Assembly: GCA_025938035.1 (NCBI GenBank)
Contig: JAICQE010000053.1
Coordinates: 1 to 23,217 of the forward strand
Direction: 5' to 3'
Source of the DNA: Vicinamibacteria bacterium
GTDB taxonomy: Bacteria > Acidobacteriota > Vicinamibacteria > Vicinamibacterales > UBA2999
DNA: 23,217 bases
Under the pieces are notes generated by a model. That model was given only the letters and a program-made list of their open reading frames with translations. It had not been told where the DNA came from and searched no databases. This document shows positions 13,994-21,035 of the stretch, piece after piece; within the stretch, counting starts at the first letter, position 1, and every line of letters starts with the position of its first letter. The translations under genes were made by a program, and so were the position numbers.

Positions 13994-15874
13994 TCAAGAG
14001 CCGTTCGAAGGGATCGGAGCGAACCGCGCGCGCCGCAGCAGATCCTGAAATCGCGGGTCAGCGCGCAACGGATCCCACTGCGGATGTACCTTCAGACCGC
14101 GGATCCATGCACCGCGTTCCGAAAAGTGCCTGTCCAGCCATGCCAGCGCGCGGTCGTGGTCGCCGAGACGCGCATACGCCGTGGCGATGGAATACACGCG
14201 GGGCTGCTGTTCCTTGAGCAGGTACTGCAGGCGCTGTTGCCAGTATCCCCTGAGCCCGTCTTTGGCAGCTGCGGCTCTGATCGCCGCGACGACGTCGCGG
14301 TTCCTTTCGGAGAACGTGAGCGGCGTGACGTACGCCTCCACGGCCTCCCGCTCCCGGCCCAACTGCTCGTACGCCCGCCCCAGATAGTTGTGGACCTGCG
14401 GGGTGTACGGATCCAGCTCCAGCGTCCTCTGGCTCATGGCGACGCTTTCCTCGTAGCGGCCTGCCAGGTGCAGGATCAAGGCCTTATCCCTGGTTGCCAG
14501 GACCGAGGTCGGATCCTGTGCCAGTGCCCGATCGGCCACCTGCAGTGCCTCCGCGAACCGCCCTTCGTCGGCCAGAACCTGCGAGTAGCAGTGCAGCACG
14601 AACGGATTGGTTGGATCCAGCTCGAACGCGCGGCGCATCTCCCGGTGTCCCTCTTCGACGTCCAAGTCGAAGTGGAGCAGGATTCGTCCCAGCACCGCAT
14701 GAGCCTCGGCAATCGCCGGATCGAGCGTGAGCGCACGCCGTGTCACCTCGCGCGCCTTCTCGACAAATGGGTCTCTGGGTCCCTCGAGGAAGGTGACGGA
14801 CACGTAGGCAAACCCGAGCGACGCATGCGCCGCGGCGGAGTTGGGGTCGAGGGCAATCGCCTCTTCCAGTAGTTCAGCGGCGCGCTGGCTGTCTGCGACA
14901 GTGCGCCGGAGGAGCAGATACCGGGCGCGCAGATAGCGCTCATAGGCCGCGACATTGGTCGGATGCTCGGGTAGCGCCGGGCCCGCGTTCGTCAGGCGGA
15001 GCGCCAGCGCCCGGCTCACCTCCAGCGCCAGCGCGTCCTGCACCGTGAAGATGTCGCTCCACGGAAGATCCCACTGCTGTGCCCACAATGTCGTCCCCGT
15101 TGCCACGTCCAGCAGCCGCGCCGAGAATCGGACGTTCCCATTCAATCGAAGCAGGCTGCCTTCAAGGACCGACTCCACACCAAGGTCCCGTCCGGCCGCG
15201 CGCGGGTCCGGCTGCTGCCGCGCAAAGCGCTGGACGGCGTGAATCGACGGCACGCGCAACTGTTTCATGTGGCCGAGTCTGATGATGACGGCTTCGGCAA
15301 GGCCGACTTCGAGCACTTCGTCGCCCGCCCCTGCCACCAATGGACGGAAGGGCAGCACGGCGACGGATCGTATCGGGGCCGGCGATTCGCCCGCACCAGT
15401 CACGCTCCAGATGGCGGCGGCGGCGACACTCGCGATTACTCCGGCCAGCGCGACCCAGACTGACGCTACGCGACGGCGGGCCGCTGGAACCGCGGCCGCG
15501 GTCGTCGCCGGAGTCAGCGGCGCAGCGACGGGAGCCGGCGACGGGACGATCGGGTGCACGTCCGCCAGAAACCGATAGCCATGTCTGGGGATCGTCTCGA
15601 CGAATCGGGGGGCGTTCGCCGAGTCGCGCAGCGACTGCCGGATCTTGTTCACGGCGACGTTCAGTGCCGTGTCGAACTCAACGAAGGTGTCCTCTTTCCA
15701 GATCGCGGCGCGCAGCTCTTCACGCGTCACCATCTCGCCGCTGCGACTCAGGAGGAGGGCGAGGACCTGGGCGGGCTGACCTTGCAGTGGCACACGCCGG
15801 CCGTTGCTGCGCAACTCGCGCGTTGAAGAATCGAATTCGAAGGTGCCGAATCGCACCCAGCGGGGTTCGCTCAC
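13994..15874 (-). CDS. Membrane-anchored winged-helix (CadC/OmpR-type) regulator with TPR repeats
   Basis: A 626-residue protein. Residues 5-105 are an OmpR/PhoB-type DNA-binding domain (FGTFEFDSSTRELRSNG, REELRAAIWKEDTFVEFD, NVAVNKIRQSL, ETIPRHGYRF). A Pro/Ala linker leads to one transmembrane helix at about 139-159, followed by an extracytoplasmic domain beginning SVAVLPFRPL and containing GLAEAVIIRLG, a form seen in CadC-like and adenylate-cyclase-associated proteins. From about residue 305 to 600 there are tetratricopeptide repeats (for example LEEAIALDPNSAAAHASLGFAYV). Such proteins sense envelope conditions and act on DNA from the membrane. The start is GTG with GGGAGGGG upstream. It faces away from the secreted protein gene at 16170. 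Its targets are unknown; location beside the GntR operon does not prove a link. Confidence 0.92.
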   Translation of the reverse strand: MSEPRWVRFGTFEFDSSTRELRSNGRRVPLQGQPAQVLALLLSRSGEMVTREELRAAIWKEDTFVEFDTALNVAVNKIRQSLRDSANAPRFVETIPRHGYRFLADVHPIVPSPAPVAAPLTPATTAAAVPAARRRVASVWVALAGVIASVAAAAIWSVTGAGESPAPIRSVAVLPFRPLVAGAGDEVLEVGLAEAVIIRLGHMKQLRVPSIHAVQRFARQQPDPRAAGRDLGVESVLEGSLLRLNGNVRFSARLLDVATGTTLWAQQWDLPWSDIFTVQDALALEVSRALALRLTNAGPALPEHPTNVAAYERYLRARYLLLRRTVADSQRAAELLEEAIALDPNSAAAHASLGFAYVSVTFLEGPRDPFVEKAREVTRRALTLDPAIAEAHAVLGRILLHFDLDVEEGHREMRRAFELDPTNPFVLHCYSQVLADEGRFAEALQVADRALAQDPTSVLATRDKALILHLAGRYEESVAMSQRTLELDPYTPQVHNYLGRAYEQLGREREAVEAYVTPLTFSERNRDVVAAIRAAAAKDGLRGYWQQRLQYLLKEQQPRVYSIATAYARLGDHDRALAWLDRHFSERGAWIRGLKVHPQWDPLRADPRFQDLLRRARFAPIPSNGS

Positions 15875-15905
15875 GAGTCGCAGCCCCTCCCGGACGGGCC
15901 GCTAT

Positions 15906-15921
15906 CGCATTTTCAAATGCG
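15906..15921. repeat. Short AT-rich palindrome beside the cloverleaf element
   Basis: CGCATTT-TC-AAATGCG is a perfect 7-bp inverted repeat with a 2-base centre, ending one base before the larger element. It lies 31 bases upstream of the GTG of the winged-helix regulator and may be an operator for it. Confidence 0.4.
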
Positions 15922-15922
15922 C

Positions 15923-16007
15923 CTAGCGCGGATTTCGTGGGGCGAGCCTTGCAGGCTCGCCTCGCGAACCCGCAGGGTTCGCGCCACGGAAGTGAAATCC
16001 GCGCTAG
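15923..16007. repeat. 85-bp cloverleaf-like palindromic element (REP-like or MITE)
   Basis: An outer perfect 14-bp inverted repeat (15923-15936 with 15994-16007) begins and ends with CTAG. Inside it GTGG (15937-15940) can pair with CCAC (15984-15987), enclosing two perfect 8-bp hairpins: GGCGAGCC/GGCTCGCC (15941-15961, loop TTGCA) and CGCGAACC/GGTTCGCG (15963-15983, loop CGCAG). A 6-base bulge (15988-15993) makes the junction asymmetric. As CTAG is self-complementary, the ends may instead be a 4-bp target duplication around 10-bp terminal repeats CGCGGATTTC. The element has no reading frame of note and fills most of the divergent intergenic region. Confidence 0.8.
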
Positions 16008-16169
16008 TGTAACTCAGTCCGGTTAACGGTCAGTCGCAAAGTGTTGATCGGACTGGGACTTATCGATTAAGGGCGGCTTCAGCAGCCGTTTATGGTGCGT
16101 TCGCCGGCTGCGCGTTAGGTTGCGAGCTTCGTACGAGGCCACCAGGCAACCCATTAACGAGGTGCACCA
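16008..16169. other. Leader region of the secreted protein gene
   Basis: With the cloverleaf element this completes the 295-base gene-free region. It holds a 7-bp inverted repeat CAGTCCG (16015-16021) and CGGACTG (16049-16055) with a 27-base gap, and a good ribosome site GAGGTG shortly before the ATG at 16170. No convincing promoter pair was recognised. Confidence 0.4.
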
Positions 16170-16718
16170 ATGATCAGGAAAACCATTCTGGCGCTGTCCG
16201 TCGCGGCAGCGACCGCCGGAGCGATGAGCGCTCACGCCATGGCTCAGGACGCGGTCCAGCCGCCCCTCCGCGTCTCCGGCACGTTCAACGATTACGTCTG
16301 GGTCGAAGGCGGCGCCGGCGCCGGCGCCTGGCACGTCAGCGGCGAATGGGCGGCACAGGTGAGAGGGAACAGCGGAAAGGGCGACTTTACCGGCTCGCTC
16401 CTGGGCGTCCGGTCGGACTTGTGGGTACTGCAGACATTCGCCGATCCGGCGAACCCCGCTCTGAGATCACCGCACACGCACCATGTTGGTCTGGCTGATG
16501 CCGACGTGACGATCCTTCCCAATGGAGTCCGTCTCGAGGGAGTTGCGACGATCACCGCAAACGGGGCGCTTGCCCCGTACAGCGGCTCTACGGTTCGAGT
16601 CGACATCACAGGCGGAAATACGATCCGCTATTCCAATATCAAGATGACCTTCACTGGAGCTGGTGTCGATCACTTTGGCCCCCAGCCGTACGAGGGTCTC
16701 GTGGTGCTCGGCCGGTGA
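16170..16718 (+). CDS. Secreted protein of unknown function
   Basis: A 182-residue protein with a clear signal peptide (about 1-25, cleavage near AHAMAQ). The mature part is rich in Gly, Thr and Val and looks like an all-beta domain, with the notable stretches GAWHVSGEW, SGKGDFTGSLLGVRSD, RSPHTHHVGLADADV and VDHFGPQPYEGLVVLGR. I recognise the general look from unannotated secreted proteins of soil bacteria but cannot name a family. The HTHH cluster could bind metal, but that is speculative. The start is supported by GAGGTG. The gene is alone between the palindromic element and a GC-rich hairpin, so it is probably monocistronic. Confidence 0.8.
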   Translation: MIRKTILALSVAAATAGAMSAHAMAQDAVQPPLRVSGTFNDYVWVEGGAGAGAWHVSGEWAAQVRGNSGKGDFTGSLLGVRSDLWVLQTFADPANPALRSPHTHHVGLADADVTILPNGVRLEGVATITANGALAPYSGSTVRVDITGGNTIRYSNIKMTFTGAGVDHFGPQPYEGLVVLGR

Positions 16719-16724
16719 GTGACG

Positions 16725-16754
16725 CCGCCGCGCGCCCTTCGAGGCGCGCGGCGG
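16725..16754 (+). terminator. GC-rich hairpin after the secreted protein gene
   Basis: CCGCCGCGCGCC pairs perfectly with GGCGCGCGGCGG (12 bp) around a CTTCGA loop, starting seven bases after the stop. There is no T-tract, but the strength of the stem and its place make a terminator likely. Confidence 0.6.
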
Positions 16755-16807
16755 AGGCGCTGAGCGCCCGAGGAACTTTCGCGGCGGGTTGATCGTCACT
16801 GTCCCAT

Positions 16808-16830
16808 GTGTCACATTACTACTGTGACAC
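16808..16830. promoter_or_regulatory. Perfect inverted repeat, probable GntR operator at the start of the second operon
   Basis: GTGTCAC-N9-GTGACAC is a perfect 7-bp inverted repeat with a 9-base centre. Its right arm contains the GTG at 16824 that is preferred as start of the GntR gene. A weak -35 (TTGATC, 16789-16794) and a -10-like CACATT (16812-16817) at a 17-base spacing would place transcription start at about 16824, giving a leaderless message with the operator over the -10 region. The inverted repeat is seen directly; the promoter is inference. Confidence 0.6.
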
Positions 16831-17252
16831 CATTCAGGCTCACGCTCGTGCCGGGCAAGTCGATCTTCGACCAGGTCGTCTTCGCGGTGATGCGCGCGAT
16901 CCTGAGCGGTGTCCTGCGACCGGGCCACGAGTTCCCGTCGATCCGCACGCTCGCGGCGGACCTCAAGATTCACCCCAACACGGCCCACAAGGTGGTGCAG
17001 CACCTGATTCAGGAGCGCTGGCTCGACGTGCGTCCGGGGATCGGCACTGTGGTCGCGGAACCACCGAAGGCGCGTCCCGGCGACCGCCGGCGGCTGCTGA
17101 AGGACGAGGTCGAGCAACTGGTCGTCGAAGCGGCCCGTGTCGGCGCCGACCTCGACGAAATCGTGGAGGCGCTCCGCGACGCATGGGAATCCATGCGGGC
17201 CCGTCATGATCATCGAAACCGACGGCATCTCGAAGACGTTTCGACGTCATGA
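16824..17252 (+). CDS. Short GntR-family repressor, YtrA subfamily (second copy)
   Basis: A 142-residue regulator with an N-terminal winged helix-turn-helix (about residues 10-75: IFDQVVFAVMRAILSG, FPSIRTLAADLKIHPNTAHKVV, RPGIGTVVAEPP) and a short helical tail (LLKDEVEQLVVEAARVGADLDEIVEAL). It belongs with small YtrA-type GntR proteins that control ABC transporter operons. An ATG at 16806 would add six residues (MCHITT), but it lies across the edge of a perfect inverted repeat and lacks a ribosome site. The GTG at 16824 gives the usual start of this group (TPFRLTLVPG) and may be translated from a leaderless message. The gene overlaps the ATPase gene by 47 bases. Compared with the GntR at 13412-13828 it is only distantly similar. 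Confidence 0.9.
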   Translation: MTPFRLTLVPGKSIFDQVVFAVMRAILSGVLRPGHEFPSIRTLAADLKIHPNTAHKVVQHLIQERWLDVRPGIGTVVAEPPKARPGDRRRLLKDEVEQLVVEAARVGADLDEIVEALRDAWESMRARHDHRNRRHLEDVSTS

Positions 17253-18108
17253 CGCCGTCCGGCACGTAAGCCTGAGCGTGCCGCAAAGTGCGGTCTACGC
17301 GCTGGTCGGCGAGAACGGCGCCGGCAAGACCACGACGCTGCGGATGCTGGTCAACATCCTCACTCCCGACCGCGGCTCGGCGCGTGTCCTCGGCGTGGAC
17401 TCGCGCCGCCTGGCGCGCCGCGAGTTCCTGCGGCTCGGCTACGTCTCCGAGAACCAGACCATCCCTGACCGGCTGACCGTCGCTCAGTACTTCCGCTACC
17501 TCCGATCGCTGTATCCCAACTGGGACCCACGTCTGGAAGCGGAGCTGCTGGCGCGCTTCGCACTGCCCGCCGATCGTCCGCTCGGCAAGCTGTCGCATGG
17601 CATGCGGATGAAGGCGATGCTCGCAGGCGCGCTGTCGTTCCGGCCGGAGCTCCTGATTCTCGACGAGCCGCTGAGCGGCCTGGATCCGCTGGTGCGGGAC
17701 GAGGTGATGGAAGGCCTGCTGCATCAGGCCGAGCACACCACGATCCTGATCTCGTCCCACGAACTCTCCGAGATCGAAGGCGCCGCGACGCACATGGCGT
17801 TCATGGATCGGGGTCGTGTGCTGTTTCAGGAGCCGGTCGACGAGGTGAGATCCCGCTTCCGTGAGATTACGGCCACCGTTGGCGACGAGAGCGATGTCGC
17901 CGGCGACCTGCCCGCGAGTTGGTTCGTTGCGGAACGATCCAGAACTACGTTCCGCTGCGTCGAGACGGCGTTCGTCAGCGACGCCGAGGTCCTCCAGAAG
18001 CTGATCCTGCATGTGGGTGCCGTCGGCAACGTCGACGTGCGCCCGATGTCGCTCCGCGAAATCGCCAAGTCCCTGATGCGCGCGATGCGCCCGGCACGCC
18101 CGCAGTGA
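17206..18108 (+). CDS. ABC transporter ATP-binding protein of the YtrB type (second copy)
   Basis: A 300-residue ATPase. Walker A GENGAGKTT is at 35-43, the signature LSHGM at 129-133, Walker B LLILDEP at 149-155, and the switch histidine at 185 (LISSHELSEIEG). The Q-loop again lacks glutamine (YVSENQTIP). The region after residue 215 is a short accessory domain. The ATG at 17206 is chosen inside the end of the GntR gene because the protein then begins MIIETDGISKTF, the usual start of such domains; the longer open frame from 17137 has no family similarity. The stop TGA shares bases with the GTG start of the permease (GTGA), a sign of coupled translation. It would energise the permease that follows. 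Confidence 0.94.
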   Translation: MIIETDGISKTFRRHDAVRHVSLSVPQSAVYALVGENGAGKTTTLRMLVNILTPDRGSARVLGVDSRRLARREFLRLGYVSENQTIPDRLTVAQYFRYLRSLYPNWDPRLEAELLARFALPADRPLGKLSHGMRMKAMLAGALSFRPELLILDEPLSGLDPLVRDEVMEGLLHQAEHTTILISSHELSEIEGAATHMAFMDRGRVLFQEPVDEVRSRFREITATVGDESDVAGDLPASWFVAERSRTTFRCVETAFVSDAEVLQKLILHVGAVGNVDVRPMSLREIAKSLMRAMRPARPQ

Positions 18109-19664
18109 GCGGCAATCTCCGTATCATCGCGGCCATCCTCCGCAAGGATCTCGCGGTCTTATGGCCGCTGGCCGTGATCGTCGTGCTGCTGCCGGTGCTG
18201 CGAAGCGACGCCGTGCTGCAGAACCTGCGCAACGACAACCTTCGCGCCGGAACGATCGGGATCTCCGTGCTCGCCACGATGCTGCTGATCGTCTCCGTCA
18301 TGCATCAGGATGCCAGCGCCAGCCTGCGCGACGACTGGCTCACCAGGCCGATTCCGCGCTGGACGATGGTGGCGGCCAAGCTGGTGTTCATCGCCGCCGT
18401 GGTCTGCGTGCCGGCGATGGCCACGGACTTCGTATCGGCGCTTGCCGATGGCCGCTCAGCGGGCGAAGCGATCGCGCCTGCGACCGCTGTCAGCCACGCC
18501 ACGCTGGGAGCGATGCTGGCAGTAGTCGTCTTCGCGGCGGTCACATCCACGCTGCTCGAGGCGGTGGGCGCGCTCGTGGCCTTTGCAGTCGCCGCGATCC
18601 TGGCGCAGGCAATCTCGGGCTCGGTTCTGCCCGACGGCAAGGGCATCCTTGTTGCCGGCGCCGAGTGGTTCAGTTTCGCGCCCGCGCTTTACTTGCCCAT
18701 CGTGATCGCGACGCCGGTGCTCTGGCTGCAATATGGGCGGCGCCGCACCTTGCTGGCGCGCGCGATCGTCGCTTGCGCCTGCACGGCCACGATGATCCCG
18801 GTGCTCACGCCGCCGTCCGCGATGTTCGGCGTTATGAGACTGCTGACCCCCGCCACTGATGTGGGACGGACCGCCGGCGCAGCGCTCGCACCCGGATGCT
18901 TCCCGCGCATCGCCACCGAGACCGAATCCGGCGACATCACGGACGAAGCGCGACGGCTGTGGAACAGCGACGAGCGTGCCAGCGCGGGTCCCCGTGCGAT
19001 CGCCTTCTCGACCACGTCTGCTCCCACCGGTGTGCCCCGTGGATGGAAGGCGATGATCGGCTTCGCACAGGCGTTCTTCGTCGATGCGAGCGGTGGCGTC
19101 CTGTACCGCCTGCAGGGCGCAAGCGCGGTGTTCGGCCGGCCGGACGGCGTGGACGCGTCCCGGTCGGCCACGCACTTCTGGCTTGCTCCGAGAAACGCCT
19201 ACGAAGACGCCGCGCGCCGGTCCGCACGGCTGCGGCTGAAGTATTTCGTCAGCCTGCTCGAGCCGGTCGCGTCGACGGAGATCGGAGTGAACGGCCGGCG
19301 GCAGTACGTCTCGCGCTTCGGCTACTGCAGCACCGGGATCGACGCCTCGTCTGACACGGTCAGCATCGACTGCTTCGTGCGCGGCAGACGGCCGGCGCTG
19401 GTCACCGCGCGATGGTCGGAAGGGGCGGATGCCCGCGAAACCATGACGCGCCCCGACTACACGCCGGCGGCGTTGCCGATGCTGAGCGCGCCGTACCGTC
19501 TGACGCTGTCCCGATTTCGCGACAGCACGGCTGCGCGCGTCACGCTGACGGCGTACGAGGCGCGCGCGCACGTCGAGCGATCTGTCGATGTCCGGGGCCT
19601 ACTCGGCGGGCCGTCGTGTTCCGCATCACTCACATCCAGCAACACCTACGGAGATCAACCATGA
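18105..19664 (+). CDS. ABC-type permease with a large C-terminal soluble domain
   Basis: A 519-residue protein. About six or seven hydrophobic segments lie in the first 240 residues (for example the stretch WPLAVIVVLLPVL near the N-terminus, later MLAVVVFAAVTSTLLEAVGALV and ALYLPIVIATPVLWL). The remaining 280 residues are soluble, with mixed beta-strand-like sequence and several Cys residues, and would lie outside the cytoplasm if the topology is as expected. I do not recognise this domain. The GTG start overlaps the ATPase stop by three bases. The stop overlaps the ATG of the serine hydrolase (ATGA). The upstream open frame from 17919 is a shadow of the ATPase gene. It is unlike the permeases at 8939-12453 in size and motifs, so the two transporters are not recent copies of each other. 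Confidence 0.85.
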   Translation: MSGNLRIIAAILRKDLAVLWPLAVIVVLLPVLRSDAVLQNLRNDNLRAGTIGISVLATMLLIVSVMHQDASASLRDDWLTRPIPRWTMVAAKLVFIAAVVCVPAMATDFVSALADGRSAGEAIAPATAVSHATLGAMLAVVVFAAVTSTLLEAVGALVAFAVAAILAQAISGSVLPDGKGILVAGAEWFSFAPALYLPIVIATPVLWLQYGRRRTLLARAIVACACTATMIPVLTPPSAMFGVMRLLTPATDVGRTAGAALAPGCFPRIATETESGDITDEARRLWNSDERASAGPRAIAFSTTSAPTGVPRGWKAMIGFAQAFFVDASGGVLYRLQGASAVFGRPDGVDASRSATHFWLAPRNAYEDAARRSARLRLKYFVSLLEPVASTEIGVNGRRQYVSRFGYCSTGIDASSDTVSIDCFVRGRRPALVTARWSEGADARETMTRPDYTPAALPMLSAPYRLTLSRFRDSTAARVTLTAYEARAHVERSVDVRGLLGGPSCSASLTSSNTYGDQP

Positions 19665-21004
19665 GATTCACCACCTGCGCGATCGGCATCGCGCTCCTGC
19701 TTGTGTTTCCTCGCGTCGCGGCCGCGGACCCGGTCGATGACATTGTCAACGCCGAGTTGAAACGTCAGGGCGTCCCCGGCGTGTCTGTAGCGGTCGTCAA
19801 GGACGGCACGATCGTCAAAGCGGAAGGCTACGGGGTGGCGAATGCCGAACTCAATGTTCGGGCCACACCGCAGAGCGTCTACCAGATCGGGTCGGTGAGC
19901 AAGCAGTTCATCGCCGCCGGAATCATGCTGCTGGTGCAGGACGGCAGGATGAGCCTCGACGACAAGACAGGCAAGTATCTGGCAGACACGCCGGCCGAGT
20001 GGCAGGCGATCACCGTCCGCCATTTGTTGACGCACACCGCAGGCATCGTCAACGAACCGCCCGCCTTCGATCCGTTCAAGCTCCAGAGCGACGCCGACCT
20101 CGTCAAGAGCGCGTATGCCGCTCGCTTGCTCTTTGTACCCGGCGCAGAGTGGGCCTACAGCAATACCGGCTACTTCGCGCTCGCGGAGATCATCCGCGCC
20201 GTCAGCGGCGAGCCGTGGGACGCGTTTCTCCAGAAGCGTCTGTTTCAGACGCTGGCGATGACGTCCACCCGCACGACCACCATGGAGATGGTGCCGAACC
20301 GTGCCAGCGGCTACGCGCTGATGAACGGCAGAATGAGCAATGCACCGCCCATCCTCTCCGTCCGTCCGAGTGGTGCCTTCCTCTCGACCGTGCTGGACCT
20401 GGCGAAATGGGATGCGGCACTCGATGCACGGTCGCTTCTGTCGGCCGCTACGCTCACCCAGATGTGGGAGCCGGTCAGGTTGAACGGCGGGGGCTCTTCC
20501 CCGTATGGGTTTGGCTGGCAGGTCGATACCGTCGCCGGTCACAAGCGCGTGCACCACAGCGGCACGATGCCAGGATTCCGCGCCACGATACACCGCTACC
20601 TGGACGACAAGCTCACGGTCATCGTCTTGACGAACGCTGGAAATGCCGACCCGGGTTCATTCGCGCGTTTGATTGCCGAATCCTACGTACCCGCGCTCGT
20701 CGAGCCGCGCGCTGCCGCGCCACAACGCACGGCGATCAAGGTCGATCCGAGCTCCTTCGACGCCTATGTCGGGAAATATCAGCCGAACCCGGCGATTACG
20801 GTCACGGTTTCCCGCGAAGGCGACAAGTTGATGTTCGAAAGCGCCGGCGGCAAAGTAGAGTTGCTGCCGGAAAGCGAGAACAGCTTCTTCTCGAACGGGC
20901 TGCCGGTGACGATCACCTTCGTGAAGGACGAGACGGGCAAGGTCACCCATCTCATCCTCGTCAACAACGGACGCGAAGCAGGCCGGGCGCGGAAGATCGA
21001 CTGA
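19661..21004 (+). CDS. Secreted serine hydrolase, class C beta-lactamase fold
   Basis: A 447-residue protein with a signal peptide (1-22, ending VAAAD). The catalytic motifs of the beta-lactamase/penicillin-binding family (PF00144) are intact: SVSK at 78-81, YSN at 166-168 and HSG at 299-301 in place of KTG. Typical surrounding sequence includes GVANAELNV, HLLTHTAGI and GFGWQVD. The last 90 residues (FDAYVGKYQPNPAITVTVSREGDKL onward) form a lipocalin-like C-terminal domain often found on such hydrolases. The ATG has GGAG upstream and overlaps the stop of the permease gene by four bases, so translation is coupled. Substrates of this family range from beta-lactams to D-amino-acid peptides and esters, and the sequence does not decide between them. 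Confidence 0.93.
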   Translation: MRFTTCAIGIALLLVFPRVAAADPVDDIVNAELKRQGVPGVSVAVVKDGTIVKAEGYGVANAELNVRATPQSVYQIGSVSKQFIAAGIMLLVQDGRMSLDDKTGKYLADTPAEWQAITVRHLLTHTAGIVNEPPAFDPFKLQSDADLVKSAYAARLLFVPGAEWAYSNTGYFALAEIIRAVSGEPWDAFLQKRLFQTLAMTSTRTTTMEMVPNRASGYALMNGRMSNAPPILSVRPSGAFLSTVLDLAKWDAALDARSLLSAATLTQMWEPVRLNGGGSSPYGFGWQVDTVAGHKRVHHSGTMPGFRATIHRYLDDKLTVIVLTNAGNADPGSFARLIAESYVPALVEPRAAAPQRTAIKVDPSSFDAYVGKYQPNPAITVTVSREGDKLMFESAGGKVELLPESENSFFSNGLPVTITFVKDETGKVTHLILVNNGREAGRARKID

Positions 21005-21035
21005 GGCAGTCAACTGAGCGCGCGAGATTCCAACA

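Noticed and set aside
15923..16007. tRNA or tRNA-like gene
   Set aside because: The cloverleaf has only two hairpins inside the outer stem, with no anticodon loop, no T-loop sequence GTTCRA in the right place and no CCA-type end.
19661..21004. True antibiotic-resistance class C beta-lactamase
   Set aside because: The third motif is HSG, not KTG, and a lipocalin-like C-terminal domain is attached, which fits the wide family of esterase or peptidase-like serine hydrolases; the substrate cannot be read from sequence.
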